Below, piece by piece: positions 1-7,916 of a DNA stretch of 15,142 nucleotides (the stretch's first letter is position 1; every line of letters starts with the position of its first letter). The position numbers were made by a program, and so were the translations under genes. Source of the stretch: Thermodesulfobacterium sp. (GTDB lineage: Bacteria > Desulfobacterota > Thermodesulfobacteria > Thermodesulfobacteriales > Thermodesulfobacteriaceae); contig JAGGXL010000040.1 in NCBI GenBank assembly GCA_021163085.1, forward strand, positions 1-15,142, written 5' to 3'. The notes beneath the pieces were generated by a model. It ran no database searches. It was not told the origin of the DNA and was given only the letters and a program-made list of their open reading frames with translations.

Positions 1-1079
1 GAGACACCATATATTTAGAGGTAACTGCAACAGGGGCTGTGAAACCTCAGGTGGGAGCTGAAGTTAAGGTCGGAGCAAGAATATCAGGTAAAGTAGAAAA
101 ACTTTTTGTAACTCAAGGAGACAAAGTGAAAGCTGGTCAACTTATTGCTATTATAGAACATGAGGATCTGCAGGATGAAGTAGATAAAACCTATGCAAAT
201 TACAAAGATGCTCTGTTAAATCTGGAGAAAATAAAAAAAGTATATCCATCAAAGATTAAAGCTCAGAAAAAAAAGATTGAAGCAGTTAAAGCTGAATTAG
301 AACAGATAAAAAGAGAGCTAAAAAGATACGAAGCTTTATATAAAGAAGGATTAATTTCATTGACTGATCTGGAAAGGATGCAAAGAGATTGCAAGGTAAA
401 AGAAGCTGAGCTTGAATCTGAAAATTCAATCCTTTCTGCTTTAATTTCTGAATATGAAAAAGAATTACAAAGAGCAAAAGCACAGGTTTTGGCAGCAAAA
501 AACTCTTGGGAAGAGGCAAAAGTAAGACTTAGTTATGCATTTATCTATGCACCTATTTCAGGTGTAGTTTCTCAAGTAACTACTCAACAGGGAGAAACAG
601 TAGTTGCAGGTCTTAATGCCCCTACCTTTATAACAGTTATTGATCTTTCAAAACTTCAGGTAGAATGCTATGTTGATGAAACAGACATAGGAAAAATAAA
701 GGAAGGACAATCTGCTACTTTTACTGTAGACGCTTTTCCTGACAAAGTTTTCAAAGCAAAAGTCAGAACTATTTATCCAGGAGCAATCATAAAAAATAAT
801 GTTGTTTTTTATGATGTAGTGCTGGATATTTTGGATCCCTATGAAAATATTCTTCGTCCAGAAATGACGGCTCAGGTTATTATAATTGCAGGGGAAAAAG
901 AGAATGCCTTGGTAGTTCCTTCAAGAGCAGTAAAAATAGATACCGAAGGAAACTATTATGTAATGGTTAAAAAAAGAGAGAAATGGGAAAAAAGAGTAAT
1001 TAAGGTTGGATGGGAATCTCAAGGCAAAACCGAGGTCATTTCAGGGCTTAAAGAGGGTGAGGAAGTAGGTTTGTGGTAA
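1..1079 (+). CDS. Periplasmic adaptor subunit of a MacA/HlyD-type efflux pump (5' end outside window)
   Basis: This is the periplasmic adaptor that bridges an inner-membrane ABC exporter to an outer-membrane channel. The reading frame is open from base 3 and reads DTIYLEVTATGAVKPQ before the GTG at 39. That stretch is the usual first beta strand of MacA-type adaptors, so the GTG is an internal Val and the signal anchor lies upstream of the window. Visible parts in order: a first lipoyl half (SGKVEKLFVTQGDKVKAGQ), a long Lys/Glu-rich alpha-hairpin (about bases 180-530), the second lipoyl half (YAPISGVVSQV.TQQGETV), a beta-barrel domain (VECYVDETDIGKIKEGQ), and a membrane-proximal domain ending GLKEGEEVGLW. 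The stop overlaps the start of the ATPase gene by 7 bp, which supports one operon. The substrate cannot be read from the sequence. Confidence 0.9.
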   Translation, partial: DTIYLEVTATGAVKPQVGAEVKVGARISGKVEKLFVTQGDKVKAGQLIAIIEHEDLQDEVDKTYANYKDALLNLEKIKKVYPSKIKAQKKKIEAVKAELEQIKRELKRYEALYKEGLISLTDLERMQRDCKVKEAELESENSILSALISEYEKELQRAKAQVLAAKNSWEEAKVRLSYAFIYAPISGVVSQVTTQQGETVVAGLNAPTFITVIDLSKLQVECYVDETDIGKIKEGQSATFTVDAFPDKVFKAKVRTIYPGAIIKNNVVFYDVVLDILDPYENILRPEMTAQVIIIAGEKENALVVPSRAVKIDTEGNYYVMVKKREKWEKRVIKVGWESQGKTEVISGLKEGEEVGLW

Positions 1080-1747
1080 AAAAACTTGTTATCCTGAAAA
1101 ACATTACCAAGTCCTACAAAACTGGCAAAATCTCATATCAGGTGTTAAAAGGAATCAATTTGGAAGTAGAAGAAGAAGACTTTCTGGCTATAATGGGTGC
1201 TTCTGGAAGCGGAAAATCTACGCTCTTAAATATTATAGGTCTTCTTGATAAGCCAAACTCTGGAATATACATATTAGATGGACAGGAAGTTAGCAAGTTA
1301 AATAAAAAAGAACTTGCCTATCTAAGAAATAGAAAAATCGGTTTTGTTTTTCAGGCTTTCTACTTAGTTCCATGGGCTACAGCTCTTGAAAATGTTTTAC
1401 TACCTCTTCTTTATAGGGGAAATATTACCAAAGAAGATGAGAAAAAAGCTATCGAACTTTTAAAAAGGCTGGGACTTGAAAAAAGAATAAATGCCAGACC
1501 AAATGAACTCTCAGGAGGAGAACAGCAAAGAGTAGCTATTGCAAGAGCTCTTATCACAAATCCCAAATTACTTTTAGCCGATGAACCAACTGGAAATCTT
1601 GATAGTAAAAGCAGTCAGGAAGTAATGAGTATCTTTAAAGAACTGAATGAAAACGGCATCACCATTATTATGGTTACCCATGACCCTGAAATTGCTGATT
1701 TTGCCAAAAAAGTTAAAATAATAAAAGATGGTACCTTTATAAAATAA
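1073..1747 (+). CDS. ABC exporter ATP-binding protein, MacB/LolD type
   Basis: This 224-aa cytoplasmic ATPase should power the two permeases encoded downstream. It is a complete single nucleotide-binding domain of the MacB/LolD/FtsE group: Walker A GASGSGKS (residues 42-49), Q-loop Gln94 in FVFQ, signature LSGGEQ (146-151), Walker B LLLADEP (166-172), D-loop GNLD (174-177) and switch His203 in VTHD. The start is a GTG that overlaps the adaptor gene by 7 bp, with a purine-rich GAGGGTGAGG stretch about 10 bases upstream as a likely ribosome site. The stop overlaps the next ATG by one base (TAATG), so translation is probably coupled. The family is clear. The adaptor and two MacB-type permeases argue for a tripartite efflux pump rather than lipoprotein sorting, although LolCDE has a similar three-part core. 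Confidence 0.94.
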   Translation: MVKKLVILKNITKSYKTGKISYQVLKGINLEVEEEDFLAIMGASGSGKSTLLNIIGLLDKPNSGIYILDGQEVSKLNKKELAYLRNRKIGFVFQAFYLVPWATALENVLLPLLYRGNITKEDEKKAIELLKRLGLEKRINARPNELSGGEQQRVAIARALITNPKLLLADEPTGNLDSKSSQEVMSIFKELNENGITIIMVTHDPEIADFAKKVKIIKDGTFIK

Positions 1748-2961
1748 TGAAAACCTCTTTTTTTCAGTTTTTAAAAGACATCTTTAAAGAGCTGTTTTCT
1801 AATAAAGTTAATTTCTTCTTTATGTTTTTAGCTTTGACTATAAGTCTTATCACTCTTAACACTATTTATTCCTTAGGACTTTCTGCAAAAAAACAGGTGA
1901 TGGACTCCTTAGCAAGTGTTCAATTTGGTAAAGATGCTATGCTTATTATTGCTGGTGGAGGAAGAATAGTTGGTTTAACCACTACGAGAAGAGATACTCT
2001 TAAATTAGAAGATGTAGAGGAAATTAAAAAGCTTGATTTTGTAAAACTGGCTTCCCCTATATCAATAGGAACACTTGAAGTTTCGTATAAGGGTATTGCA
2101 GAAAAATTGAGAGTTGAAGGGGTTTTACCAGTTTATGTATTAGCGAATAACTGGTATCCAAAAGTTGGAAGATTTATCAATGAAAAAGATTTAAAAACCA
2201 AGGCCAAAGTTTGTTTAGTTGGGGCTGATATACCTAAAAAATTTAATATCAAAAACATTTTAGGTGTAAAGATAAAAATTGCAGGACAGTATTTCAAGGT
2301 AATAGGTGTTTTAGAATCTAAACCTTTTTTCGGACATCATAGATGGGGTGAAAGAATCCTCATACCTTTAACAACAGCACAAAGAAGAGTTTTCAATAAA
2401 GACTATATTGAGGGGGTTAAACTTTTATTTAGAGAAGGAACAGACATCAAAATGGCTGAAAAAAAGATTAGAAAGATTTTAAGAAAAAGGCACAAACTTT
2501 CTGAATTAGAACCAGATGATTTTAGAATAATTACTCCCGAACTCGCTATTTCTGTATTTACAAGAACTATGAGAACTATAAATATTTTTCTTCTTGCTAT
2601 TGCTTTAATAAGTTTAACTATAAGTGGTGTTATTATTATGAATCTCATGTATGCCAATATTGAAGAAAAGGCCCCTATTATAGCTTTAAGAATTGCTCTT
2701 GGTGCAGATCCAGGAAAAATAGTAAAACACTACCTGGTTATGTCCTTTTTTATTGCTATTATAAGTGGTGCTATAGGATGGGTTTTAAGTATATTTTTAA
2801 CGCAGATTGTATCCTTTTTTACCCCGCTAAAACCCATTTTTTCCGGGAAAGTTTTTATACTTAGTCTTTCTTTTGCTACTTTTACCAGCGTAACTTTTAC
2901 CTTAATGCCAGCTATAAGGGCATCTAAAATTGAACCCGCAATTTTACTAAAAACATTGTAA
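1747..2961 (+). CDS. First FtsX/MacB-type ABC exporter permease
   Basis: This is a 404-aa inner-membrane permease with the MacB/FtsX layout: TM1 (about 22-45), a large periplasmic domain (about 46-275), then TM2 (279-302), TM3 (329-352) and TM4 (368-392). It ends with the family's RASKIEPAILLKTL tail. The cytoplasmic loop after TM2, which normally docks on the ATPase, reads IEEKAPIIALRIALGA (305-320). The paralogue next to it has the standard NERKKEIGIRKALGA, so this copy keeps ALGA but has lost the ER..EIGIRK charge pattern. Translation is coupled to the ATPase gene (TAATG). Two unequal permeases with one free-standing ATPase suggest a heterodimeric exporter; this is inference. In E. coli MacB the ATPase and permease are fused and the pump is a homodimer, so this is a split arrangement. 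Confidence 0.9.
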   Translation: MKTSFFQFLKDIFKELFSNKVNFFFMFLALTISLITLNTIYSLGLSAKKQVMDSLASVQFGKDAMLIIAGGGRIVGLTTTRRDTLKLEDVEEIKKLDFVKLASPISIGTLEVSYKGIAEKLRVEGVLPVYVLANNWYPKVGRFINEKDLKTKAKVCLVGADIPKKFNIKNILGVKIKIAGQYFKVIGVLESKPFFGHHRWGERILIPLTTAQRRVFNKDYIEGVKLLFREGTDIKMAEKKIRKILRKRHKLSELEPDDFRIITPELAISVFTRTMRTINIFLLAIALISLTISGVIIMNLMYANIEEKAPIIALRIALGADPGKIVKHYLVMSFFIAIISGAIGWVLSIFLTQIVSFFTPLKPIFSGKVFILSLSFATFTSVTFTLMPAIRASKIEPAILLKTL

Positions 2962-2966
2962 GAGCC

Positions 2967-4178
2967 ATGTTTATAAAATATAAATTGCTCTGGGGAGGAA
3001 TTTTTCACAAAAAATTGAGGCTTTTTCTTTCTGTAATAGGCATAATCATTGGGGTTGCTTCCCTTCTTCTTATGAACTCTTTTGGAGAATCAGCTAAGAT
3101 TAAAACTTTAAAAGAAATTGAAACCTTTGGACCAGAAGTAATGATAGTTGTCGCAGGAAGTGTAAGGGTGCATGGAGGAAGAGCAATTCAGACAGAAATT
3201 ACAACAACTTTAAAACCCTCTGATGCAGAAGCCTTAAGAAAAATAAAAGGAATAAAGTATCTTTCTCCTGTTTTTAACGGTGAAGGAATTGTAAGATATT
3301 TAGGTAATAATTTGACTACCATTATCAATGGAGTAAATGAGGAGTACCTGTTATTGAGAAAGTTCCCTATATTAGAAGGAAGAAATTTTTTAAAAGACGA
3401 AATTCTCGGATATAAAAAGGTTGCTATATTGGGTTATAAAGTAAAAAAAGAGTTGTTTGGAAATGAAAATCCTATCGGGAAGATTATTCTTATAAATAAA
3501 CTTCCTTTCAGAGTAATAGGAGTATTGTCCCCCATAGGGATTGATGCCAGCAATGCTGACCAAGATGATCAAATCCTAATTCCCTGGAGTGTTGCTATTT
3601 CAGCAGTTTATAATGTAGATTACATAAGAAGTATCTATTTAAGCGTGGAAAATTTTAAAAAAATACATTTAATTGAAAAACAAATTAACAAAATTCTTTT
3701 GAAGAGACATAAAGTAAGTGAGAAAAATAAAGATTTTGAGATAGTGAAGGCTGAAGATATATTGCAAGTAAAAACCCAGACAACCAAGCTTTTTTCTACA
3801 TTGGTTAAAAGTATTTCTATTTTGTGTCTTTTTGTAGGAGCTCTTGGGGTTACTGCTATCATGACTCTTTCTGTAAATGAGCGAAAAAAAGAAATCGGGA
3901 TAAGAAAAGCTCTTGGAGCAGAAGATAAAAATATTCTTTTCCAGTTTTTGGCAGAGAGTATTTTTATCACCTTTTTTGGTGGTGCAATTGGAATTTTAAT
4001 AGGGGTTGCAGGTTCTCTGATTTTTCTTCCTCTTTTTGACTATCCTCTGGTTTTTCCATGGATACCAATCCTTACTTCTGCTCTCCTAACAATATTTGCT
4101 GGAATTATTGCAGGAATTTATCCTGCTTATAAAGCCACCAGAATTGAACCTATAATTCTTCTAAAACAGGGCTTCTAA
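2967..4178 (+). CDS. Second FtsX/MacB-type ABC exporter permease
   Basis: This 403-aa permease is a paralogue of the preceding gene, with the same four-TM plan: TM1 (about 17-37), periplasmic MacB-type domain (38-278), TM2 (282-303), TM3 (328-352) and TM4 (366-388). The ATPase-docking loop NERKKEIGIRKALGA (304-318) matches the family standard, as does the end YPAYKATRIEPIILLKQGF. The periplasmic domains of both permeases share a (L/R)KRHK(L/V)SE stretch (about residue 247 in each), which shows their common origin. The ATG lies 5 bp after the first permease gene with only a weak purine stretch before it, so coupled translation is likely. It is the last gene of the exporter operon: the next promoter begins one base after its stop codon. 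No hairpin terminator is visible between them. Confidence 0.92.
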   Translation: MFIKYKLLWGGIFHKKLRLFLSVIGIIIGVASLLLMNSFGESAKIKTLKEIETFGPEVMIVVAGSVRVHGGRAIQTEITTTLKPSDAEALRKIKGIKYLSPVFNGEGIVRYLGNNLTTIINGVNEEYLLLRKFPILEGRNFLKDEILGYKKVAILGYKVKKELFGNENPIGKIILINKLPFRVIGVLSPIGIDASNADQDDQILIPWSVAISAVYNVDYIRSIYLSVENFKKIHLIEKQINKILLKRHKVSEKNKDFEIVKAEDILQVKTQTTKLFSTLVKSISILCLFVGALGVTAIMTLSVNERKKEIGIRKALGAEDKNILFQFLAESIFITFFGGAIGILIGVAGSLIFLPLFDYPLVFPWIPILTSALLTIFAGIIAGIYPAYKATRIEPIILLKQGF

Positions 4179-4179
4179 A

Positions 4180-4208
4180 TTGACAATCTACTTTTCCGGT
4201 CTTACATT
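4180..4208 (+). promoter_or_regulatory. Sigma-70-type promoter for the 4250-8208 operon
   Basis: A perfect TTGACA (4180-4185) is followed by a 17-base spacer and TACATT (4203-4208; four of six bases match TATAAT). Transcription would start near 4215, giving a leader of about 35 bases that carries the strong ribosome site of the next gene. The -35 box starts one base after the stop codon of the upstream permease. Confidence 0.6.
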
Positions 4209-4236
4209 TTAAAATTAGGGAAACAAAATTTTTCAG

Positions 4237-4244
4237 AAGGAGGT
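4237..4244 (+). promoter_or_regulatory. Strong Shine-Dalgarno site
   Basis: AAGGAGGT lies 5 bases before the ATG at 4250 and is nearly fully complementary to the 16S rRNA 3' end. It fixes the start of the BCAM0308-type gene. Most other genes in this window have weak or no such site, so this gene is probably well translated. Confidence 0.8.
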
Positions 4245-4249
4245 AAATA

Positions 4250-4756
4250 ATGAGCAAAAGAAGGGAAAAATGGATAAGACATACTCAGGAATATGAAACC
4301 ACTAATGATCCATATGCTATAAAAGCTGCTCCTGCAGGAGAAGCTATATGTCCAAACTGTAAAGCTGTTTTTAAAGATAAAAGATGGTTTTTAGATGAAA
4401 ATCTGTATGAAGAATTAAAAGATATAGAGACTGTTCCTCAAATTATTTGTCCTGCTTGCAGAAAAGTATTTGACAAATACGCTATGGGATATCTTTATAT
4501 TTCTGGAAATTTTTGGGAGACTCACAAAGAGGATATAATGAGGCTTATCAATAATGAAGTTGAAAGAGCAAGGGGATTAAATCCTCTTCATCAAATAATT
4601 GATATGTACGAAGAAGACGGAAAAACAGTTATAGAAACAACCACTGACCAGCTTGCTCAAAGATTAGGAAGAGCTTTATATAAAGCCTATAAAGGCGATC
4701 TCGAATTCAGATGGTCTAAAGGTAATAAACTGGTCAGAGTTTACTGGTCAAGATAA
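4250..4756 (+). CDS. BCAM0308-type protein with two CxxC pairs
   Basis: This is a 168-aa soluble protein of unknown function. The two CxxC pairs, CPNC (34-37) and CPAC (67-70), are placed as in a treble-clef or zinc-ribbon site. The pattern DPY.....P....CP.C...F..RW, then CPAC....D.Y..GYL..SG.F...H..EI, then a C-terminal TTD.LA.R.GRAL..AYKG.L.F.W fits what I remember of the small BCAM0308 family found in proteobacteria and Desulfobacterota-like bacteria. The C-terminal half (about 110-168) has an alpha/beta pattern that could be an RNA- or protein-binding fold. It has no signal peptide or membrane segment. It heads an operon, with its own promoter and a strong ribosome site, and its stop abuts the stress-protein ATG without a gap. 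Zinc binding is inferred from the cysteines. The family name comes from recall and was not searched. Confidence 0.75.
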   Translation: MSKRREKWIRHTQEYETTNDPYAIKAAPAGEAICPNCKAVFKDKRWFLDENLYEELKDIETVPQIICPACRKVFDKYAMGYLYISGNFWETHKEDIMRLINNEVERARGLNPLHQIIDMYEEDGKTVIETTTDQLAQRLGRALYKAYKGDLEFRWSKGNKLVRVYWSR

Positions 4757-5596
4757 ATGTTTAAGCCCATAGCCTTAGCTATAGACTTTAAAAAGTTTAC
4801 TCATTCTATTTTGGAAACAGGTTTATTTCTAAGTAAAAACCTTTATCCTAAAAACGACGTAGTTCTTTTTCACGCAGTTGAATATTTTCTGACTCCTCCT
4901 CACTACCTGGTCTCTTATTTTAAAGAAGAAGAAGCTCAATTAGAAAGTAAACTTACAGAACTTTCTCAAATATTTAAAAAAGAAAATATTCCTGTAAAAA
5001 ATAAAGTAATCTGGGGAAACTTTTGGGAAGTCTTAAAAAATTTTACGAAAAAATTGGATCCCTCTTTAATAGTTCTTGGATATCAACCGCACAAATTCAA
5101 AATTCCTACTGCTGAAAAAATGTTAGAAAGATTGGAGTGCAACTTTTTGGCTGTAAAAGATCAGCCTTTAAAGAGGATAGGAAAAATACTATGCTGTATT
5201 GATTTTTCTGAGAAATCCTTTAATTGTTTAAAAATGGCTATATTCTGGAGTGAAAGACTAAAGAGTGAGCTTAAGGTTTTAAATGTAATTCCAAAAATTA
5301 AAGTAAAAGATAAAAAATTGAAAGAGGAAATACTAAAAAGTGAAAATTCTGAAAGAAAAAGAATGTGGGAAAATTTGGTTAGTTTATTAGAAGAAAGCGA
5401 AAAGACGATTAATTTTGATTTTGAGATAGTATACGGTGATAAATTAAAGGAAATCCTCGAAAGGATTGAAATTTATTCTTCGAATTTATTAATAGTTGGG
5501 AAAACAGGAAAAAATATAAAATCAGGACTTGGTTCTATAACCAAAGAATTATTAAGAAAAATACAAATTCCTCTGTTGATAGTTGAAAATTTTTAA
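4757..5596 (+). CDS. Tandem-domain universal stress protein (UspA family)
   Basis: This 279-aa cytoplasmic protein contains two Usp alpha/beta domains (about 1-134 and 140-279). Each begins with a hydrophobic strand ending in Asp (IALAIDF; ILCCIDFSEKS) and closes with a hydrophobic strand (FLAVKD; LLIVENF). In ATP-binding Usp domains the motif is G-x2-G-x9-G-(S/T). Domain 2 has G248-x2-G251-x7-G259-S260, which is two residues short. Domain 1 has only LGYQPHK at that position and no Gly/Ser pair, so it is probably a non-binding domain. UspE-type tandem proteins also have unequal halves. The ATG directly follows the TAA of the upstream gene without its own ribosome site, so translation is coupled. 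A Usp beside a cation exchanger suggests a stress or ion-homeostasis operon; this is inference. Confidence 0.85.
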   Translation: MFKPIALAIDFKKFTHSILETGLFLSKNLYPKNDVVLFHAVEYFLTPPHYLVSYFKEEEAQLESKLTELSQIFKKENIPVKNKVIWGNFWEVLKNFTKKLDPSLIVLGYQPHKFKIPTAEKMLERLECNFLAVKDQPLKRIGKILCCIDFSEKSFNCLKMAIFWSERLKSELKVLNVIPKIKVKDKKLKEEILKSENSERKRMWENLVSLLEESEKTINFDFEIVYGDKLKEILERIEIYSSNLLIVGKTGKNIKSGLGSITKELLRKIQIPLLIVENF

Positions 5597-5602
5597 GTCT
5601 CC

Positions 5603-6631
5603 ATGGAACTAATACTTTTATTTATATCTCTAGGAATAATATTAATCTGTGCAGAATTTTTTACTAATGGAATCGAGGTTTTTGGAGAAAAATTTTCTCT
5701 ATCTCAGGCAGTAGTTGGAAGTATTTTAGCTGCTGTAGGAACTGCTCTTCCTGAAACTATAATTCCACTTGTTGCTATTCTTTTATATAAAGGAGAAAGC
5801 GGAGCCCATATCGGAGTAGGAGCTATCTTAGGAGCTCCTTTTATGTTAAGCACTATGGGACTATTTTTGATCGGTGTAGGGGTATTTATAAGCTACTTTC
5901 TTAAAAAAAGAGAGAAACTGGAAATTCATCTGGAACCTCAAACCTTCATAAAGGATCTCAGTTTTTTTATTCTAAGTTATTCCTTAGCTATATTTACCCC
6001 TTTAATTTTCCCTAATACTCGTTTACTTCACTATTTCATAGCGGTGTTATTGCTATTAAATTACATACTTTATCTTTTCTTTGTTTTTAAAGCTGAAAGT
6101 TCAGAAGTAGAGTCTTCAAAAGAATTGTATTTCCTTAAACTGTTAAATCCTTTAAAACTTAATACCGAGAATAAATTTATTTATATTTTTCTTTCAGTTT
6201 TCCAAGTAATTTTTGCTCTTTGTGTGATGATAAAAGGAGCCCATCTTTTTGTAGAAAATTTGGAAATACTTGCAAAAAATTGGGGAATAGATCCACTTTT
6301 ATTTTCGCTTATTTTAGCTCCTATAGCAACAGAGCTTCCAGAAAAAAGCAACAGCCTTCTCTGGTCTTTAAGAAAAAAGGATGTTCTTGCACTTGGTAAT
6401 ATGACAGGAGCAATGGTTTTTCAATCAACCTTCCCGGTAAGCATTGGGCTTCTTTTTACTTCCTGGGAAATTAAAGGTCTGGCTTTGATTTCAGCACTAA
6501 TAGCACTCTCTCTGAGCATAATTTATCTTATTTTTTTAAAAATCTTTAAAAAGCTCCCTCCTTATCTTTTAATACTTTCTGGACTTGCTTATCTGATCTA
6601 TATTTATTCGGTTATAAAAACTTTTTCCTAA
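5603..6631 (+). CDS. Cation/Ca2+ exchanger-family (CaCA) membrane protein, divergent
   Basis: This 342-aa integral membrane protein has about ten hydrophobic segments and two inverted alpha repeats. Repeat 1 holds GTALPET (Glu51) and GAILGAP (73-79). Repeat 2 holds ATELPEK (Glu247) and GNMTGAM (265-271). A charged cytoplasmic loop (about 101-117) and another (164-175) separate the halves. In Na+/Ca2+ exchangers such as NCX_Mj and YrbG, the two LPE glutamates and an Asn or Asp in the following GNxxGSN motif bind the ions. Both glutamates are present here, but the position after GS is Pro79 in repeat 1 and Met271 in repeat 2, and repeat 1 also lacks the first Asn. The fold assignment is firm; ion specificity is uncertain. 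The gene lies 6 bp after the Usp gene and shares its operon. No clear ribosome site precedes the ATG. Confidence 0.85.
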   Translation: MELILLFISLGIILICAEFFTNGIEVFGEKFSLSQAVVGSILAAVGTALPETIIPLVAILLYKGESGAHIGVGAILGAPFMLSTMGLFLIGVGVFISYFLKKREKLEIHLEPQTFIKDLSFFILSYSLAIFTPLIFPNTRLLHYFIAVLLLLNYILYLFFVFKAESSEVESSKELYFLKLLNPLKLNTENKFIYIFLSVFQVIFALCVMIKGAHLFVENLEILAKNWGIDPLLFSLILAPIATELPEKSNSLLWSLRKKDVLALGNMTGAMVFQSTFPVSIGLLFTSWEIKGLALISALIALSLSIIYLIFLKIFKKLPPYLLILSGLAYLIYIYSVIKTFS

Positions 6632-6641
6632 TCAAAAAAAA

Positions 6642-7916
6642 ATGAGAGAAAATTTTATAGGATGGCTCAACTCTTATCAATTTCATGGAATAAAACCAGG
6701 GCTAAAAAGGATCAAAGAACTCCTTAAAAAGCTTAGAAATCCTCATAAATATATTTCCACTATTCACATAGCTGGAACGAATGGAAAAGGATCTACTTCT
6801 GCTATTTTAAGTGAAATTCTTTACCAGCATGGACTAAAAGTAGGACTTTATACTTCTCCACATTTGTTCCGATTAAATGAAAGATTTAAAATTAATGGAA
6901 AAGAAATAGAAGATGAGGAATTAAATGATTATTTAAAGTATCTTAAAAATATTATCAAAGATTTTCCAGTTACTTATTTTGAAATTACCACTGCCCTTGC
7001 CTTCTTGTATTTTTTTGAAAAAAAAGTAGATATAGCAGTTATTGAGTGTGGACTTGGTGGAAGACTTGATGCTACAAATGTTATAAAGCCCGAAGTTTCT
7101 GTAATTACCGATATAGGTTGGGATCATACTAAATATTTAGGAAACACCCTTGAAAAAATAGCCTCTGAAAAAGCAGGGATAATAAAAAAAGAAACTCCTT
7201 GCGTTTTGGGAAATGTAGAAAAAAACTTAGTTTCTATTTTTCAGGAAAAAGCAAACAGATTAAATGCACCCCTTTTTGTTCTGGGAAAAGATTTTTTTAT
7301 AGAAGCTAATGAAAATTCCAAGTGGAATTATAAGGGAAAATACGAATTTGCAGATTTAGAACCAAGTTTTAAAGGACTTTATCAGGGGAACAATATTGCT
7401 TGCGCTTTAAAAGCATTGGAATTACTTGAGGAAAAGAATTTTCTTAAAATTTCAGAAGAAAAACTCAGAAAAGCTTTAAAAAAAGTTAAAATACCTGGCC
7501 GTTATGAATTTCTCAAAATAAAAGACAAAACCATTTTAATTGACACCGCTCATAATTTAAGCGGAATTGTAGCTCTTAAGTCTTCTCTTATAAAAGATAA
7601 TTTTAAAGACTTTTTGTTGATAATAGGTGTCACCAATGAAGACGGAGAAAAACCCTTTATTAACATGCTTGAGACTCTACTTCCTCTGGCAAGAGAAATC
7701 TATGTATGTAAGTTTCCTTCTCCAAGAAGGTTAGTTACTCTGAAAGATTGGAAAAGAGAATTAAGTAAAATAAATTTAAACTTTGATAAAATAAAGTTGA
7801 TAAAAGACTACAAAAAAGCAATTGAGATGGCTTTAAAAAGCAACTTTTCTAAAATTCTCATTACAGGTTCTATTTATTTAATAGGAAACTGTTTTAAAAT
7901 TCTAAAAAATGAATAA
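6642..7916 (+). CDS. folC: Bifunctional folylpolyglutamate/dihydrofolate synthase
   Basis: FolC adds glutamate to dihydropteroate and to reduced folates in the cytoplasm. The 424-aa length is normal for the family. Visible Mur-ligase motifs: GIKPGL near the N terminus (16-21), P-loop AGTNGKGST (44-52), TSPHL (71-75), ECGLGGRLDATN (135-146), TDIGWDH (156-162), SEKAGIIK (175-182), PGRYE (285-289) and the C-terminal-domain box DTAHNLSG (301-308). Family members usually read DGAHNP in that last box, so Gly is Thr and Pro is Leu here; Asp301, His304 and Asn305 are kept. The ATG at 6642 follows the exchanger gene by 10 bp and has an A-run but no Shine-Dalgarno site. Its last codons overlap the next gene by 8 bp. 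Whether both activities are present cannot be told from sequence alone. Confidence 0.95.
   Translation: MRENFIGWLNSYQFHGIKPGLKRIKELLKKLRNPHKYISTIHIAGTNGKGSTSAILSEILYQHGLKVGLYTSPHLFRLNERFKINGKEIEDEELNDYLKYLKNIIKDFPVTYFEITTALAFLYFFEKKVDIAVIECGLGGRLDATNVIKPEVSVITDIGWDHTKYLGNTLEKIASEKAGIIKKETPCVLGNVEKNLVSIFQEKANRLNAPLFVLGKDFFIEANENSKWNYKGKYEFADLEPSFKGLYQGNNIACALKALELLEEKNFLKISEEKLRKALKKVKIPGRYEFLKIKDKTILIDTAHNLSGIVALKSSLIKDNFKDFLLIIGVTNEDGEKPFINMLETLLPLAREIYVCKFPSPRRLVTLKDWKRELSKINLNFDKIKLIKDYKKAIEMALKSNFSKILITGSIYLIGNCFKILKNE

Noticed and set aside
39..41. GTG at 39 as the start of the adaptor gene
   Set aside because: The frame is open upstream to the window edge and encodes the conserved first strand (YLEVTATGAVKPQ), so the codon is an internal Val.
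286..519. Minus-strand open frame inside the adaptor gene
   Set aside because: It is the shadow of the Lys/Glu-rich coiled coil, which reads as Leu/Phe-rich on the other strand.
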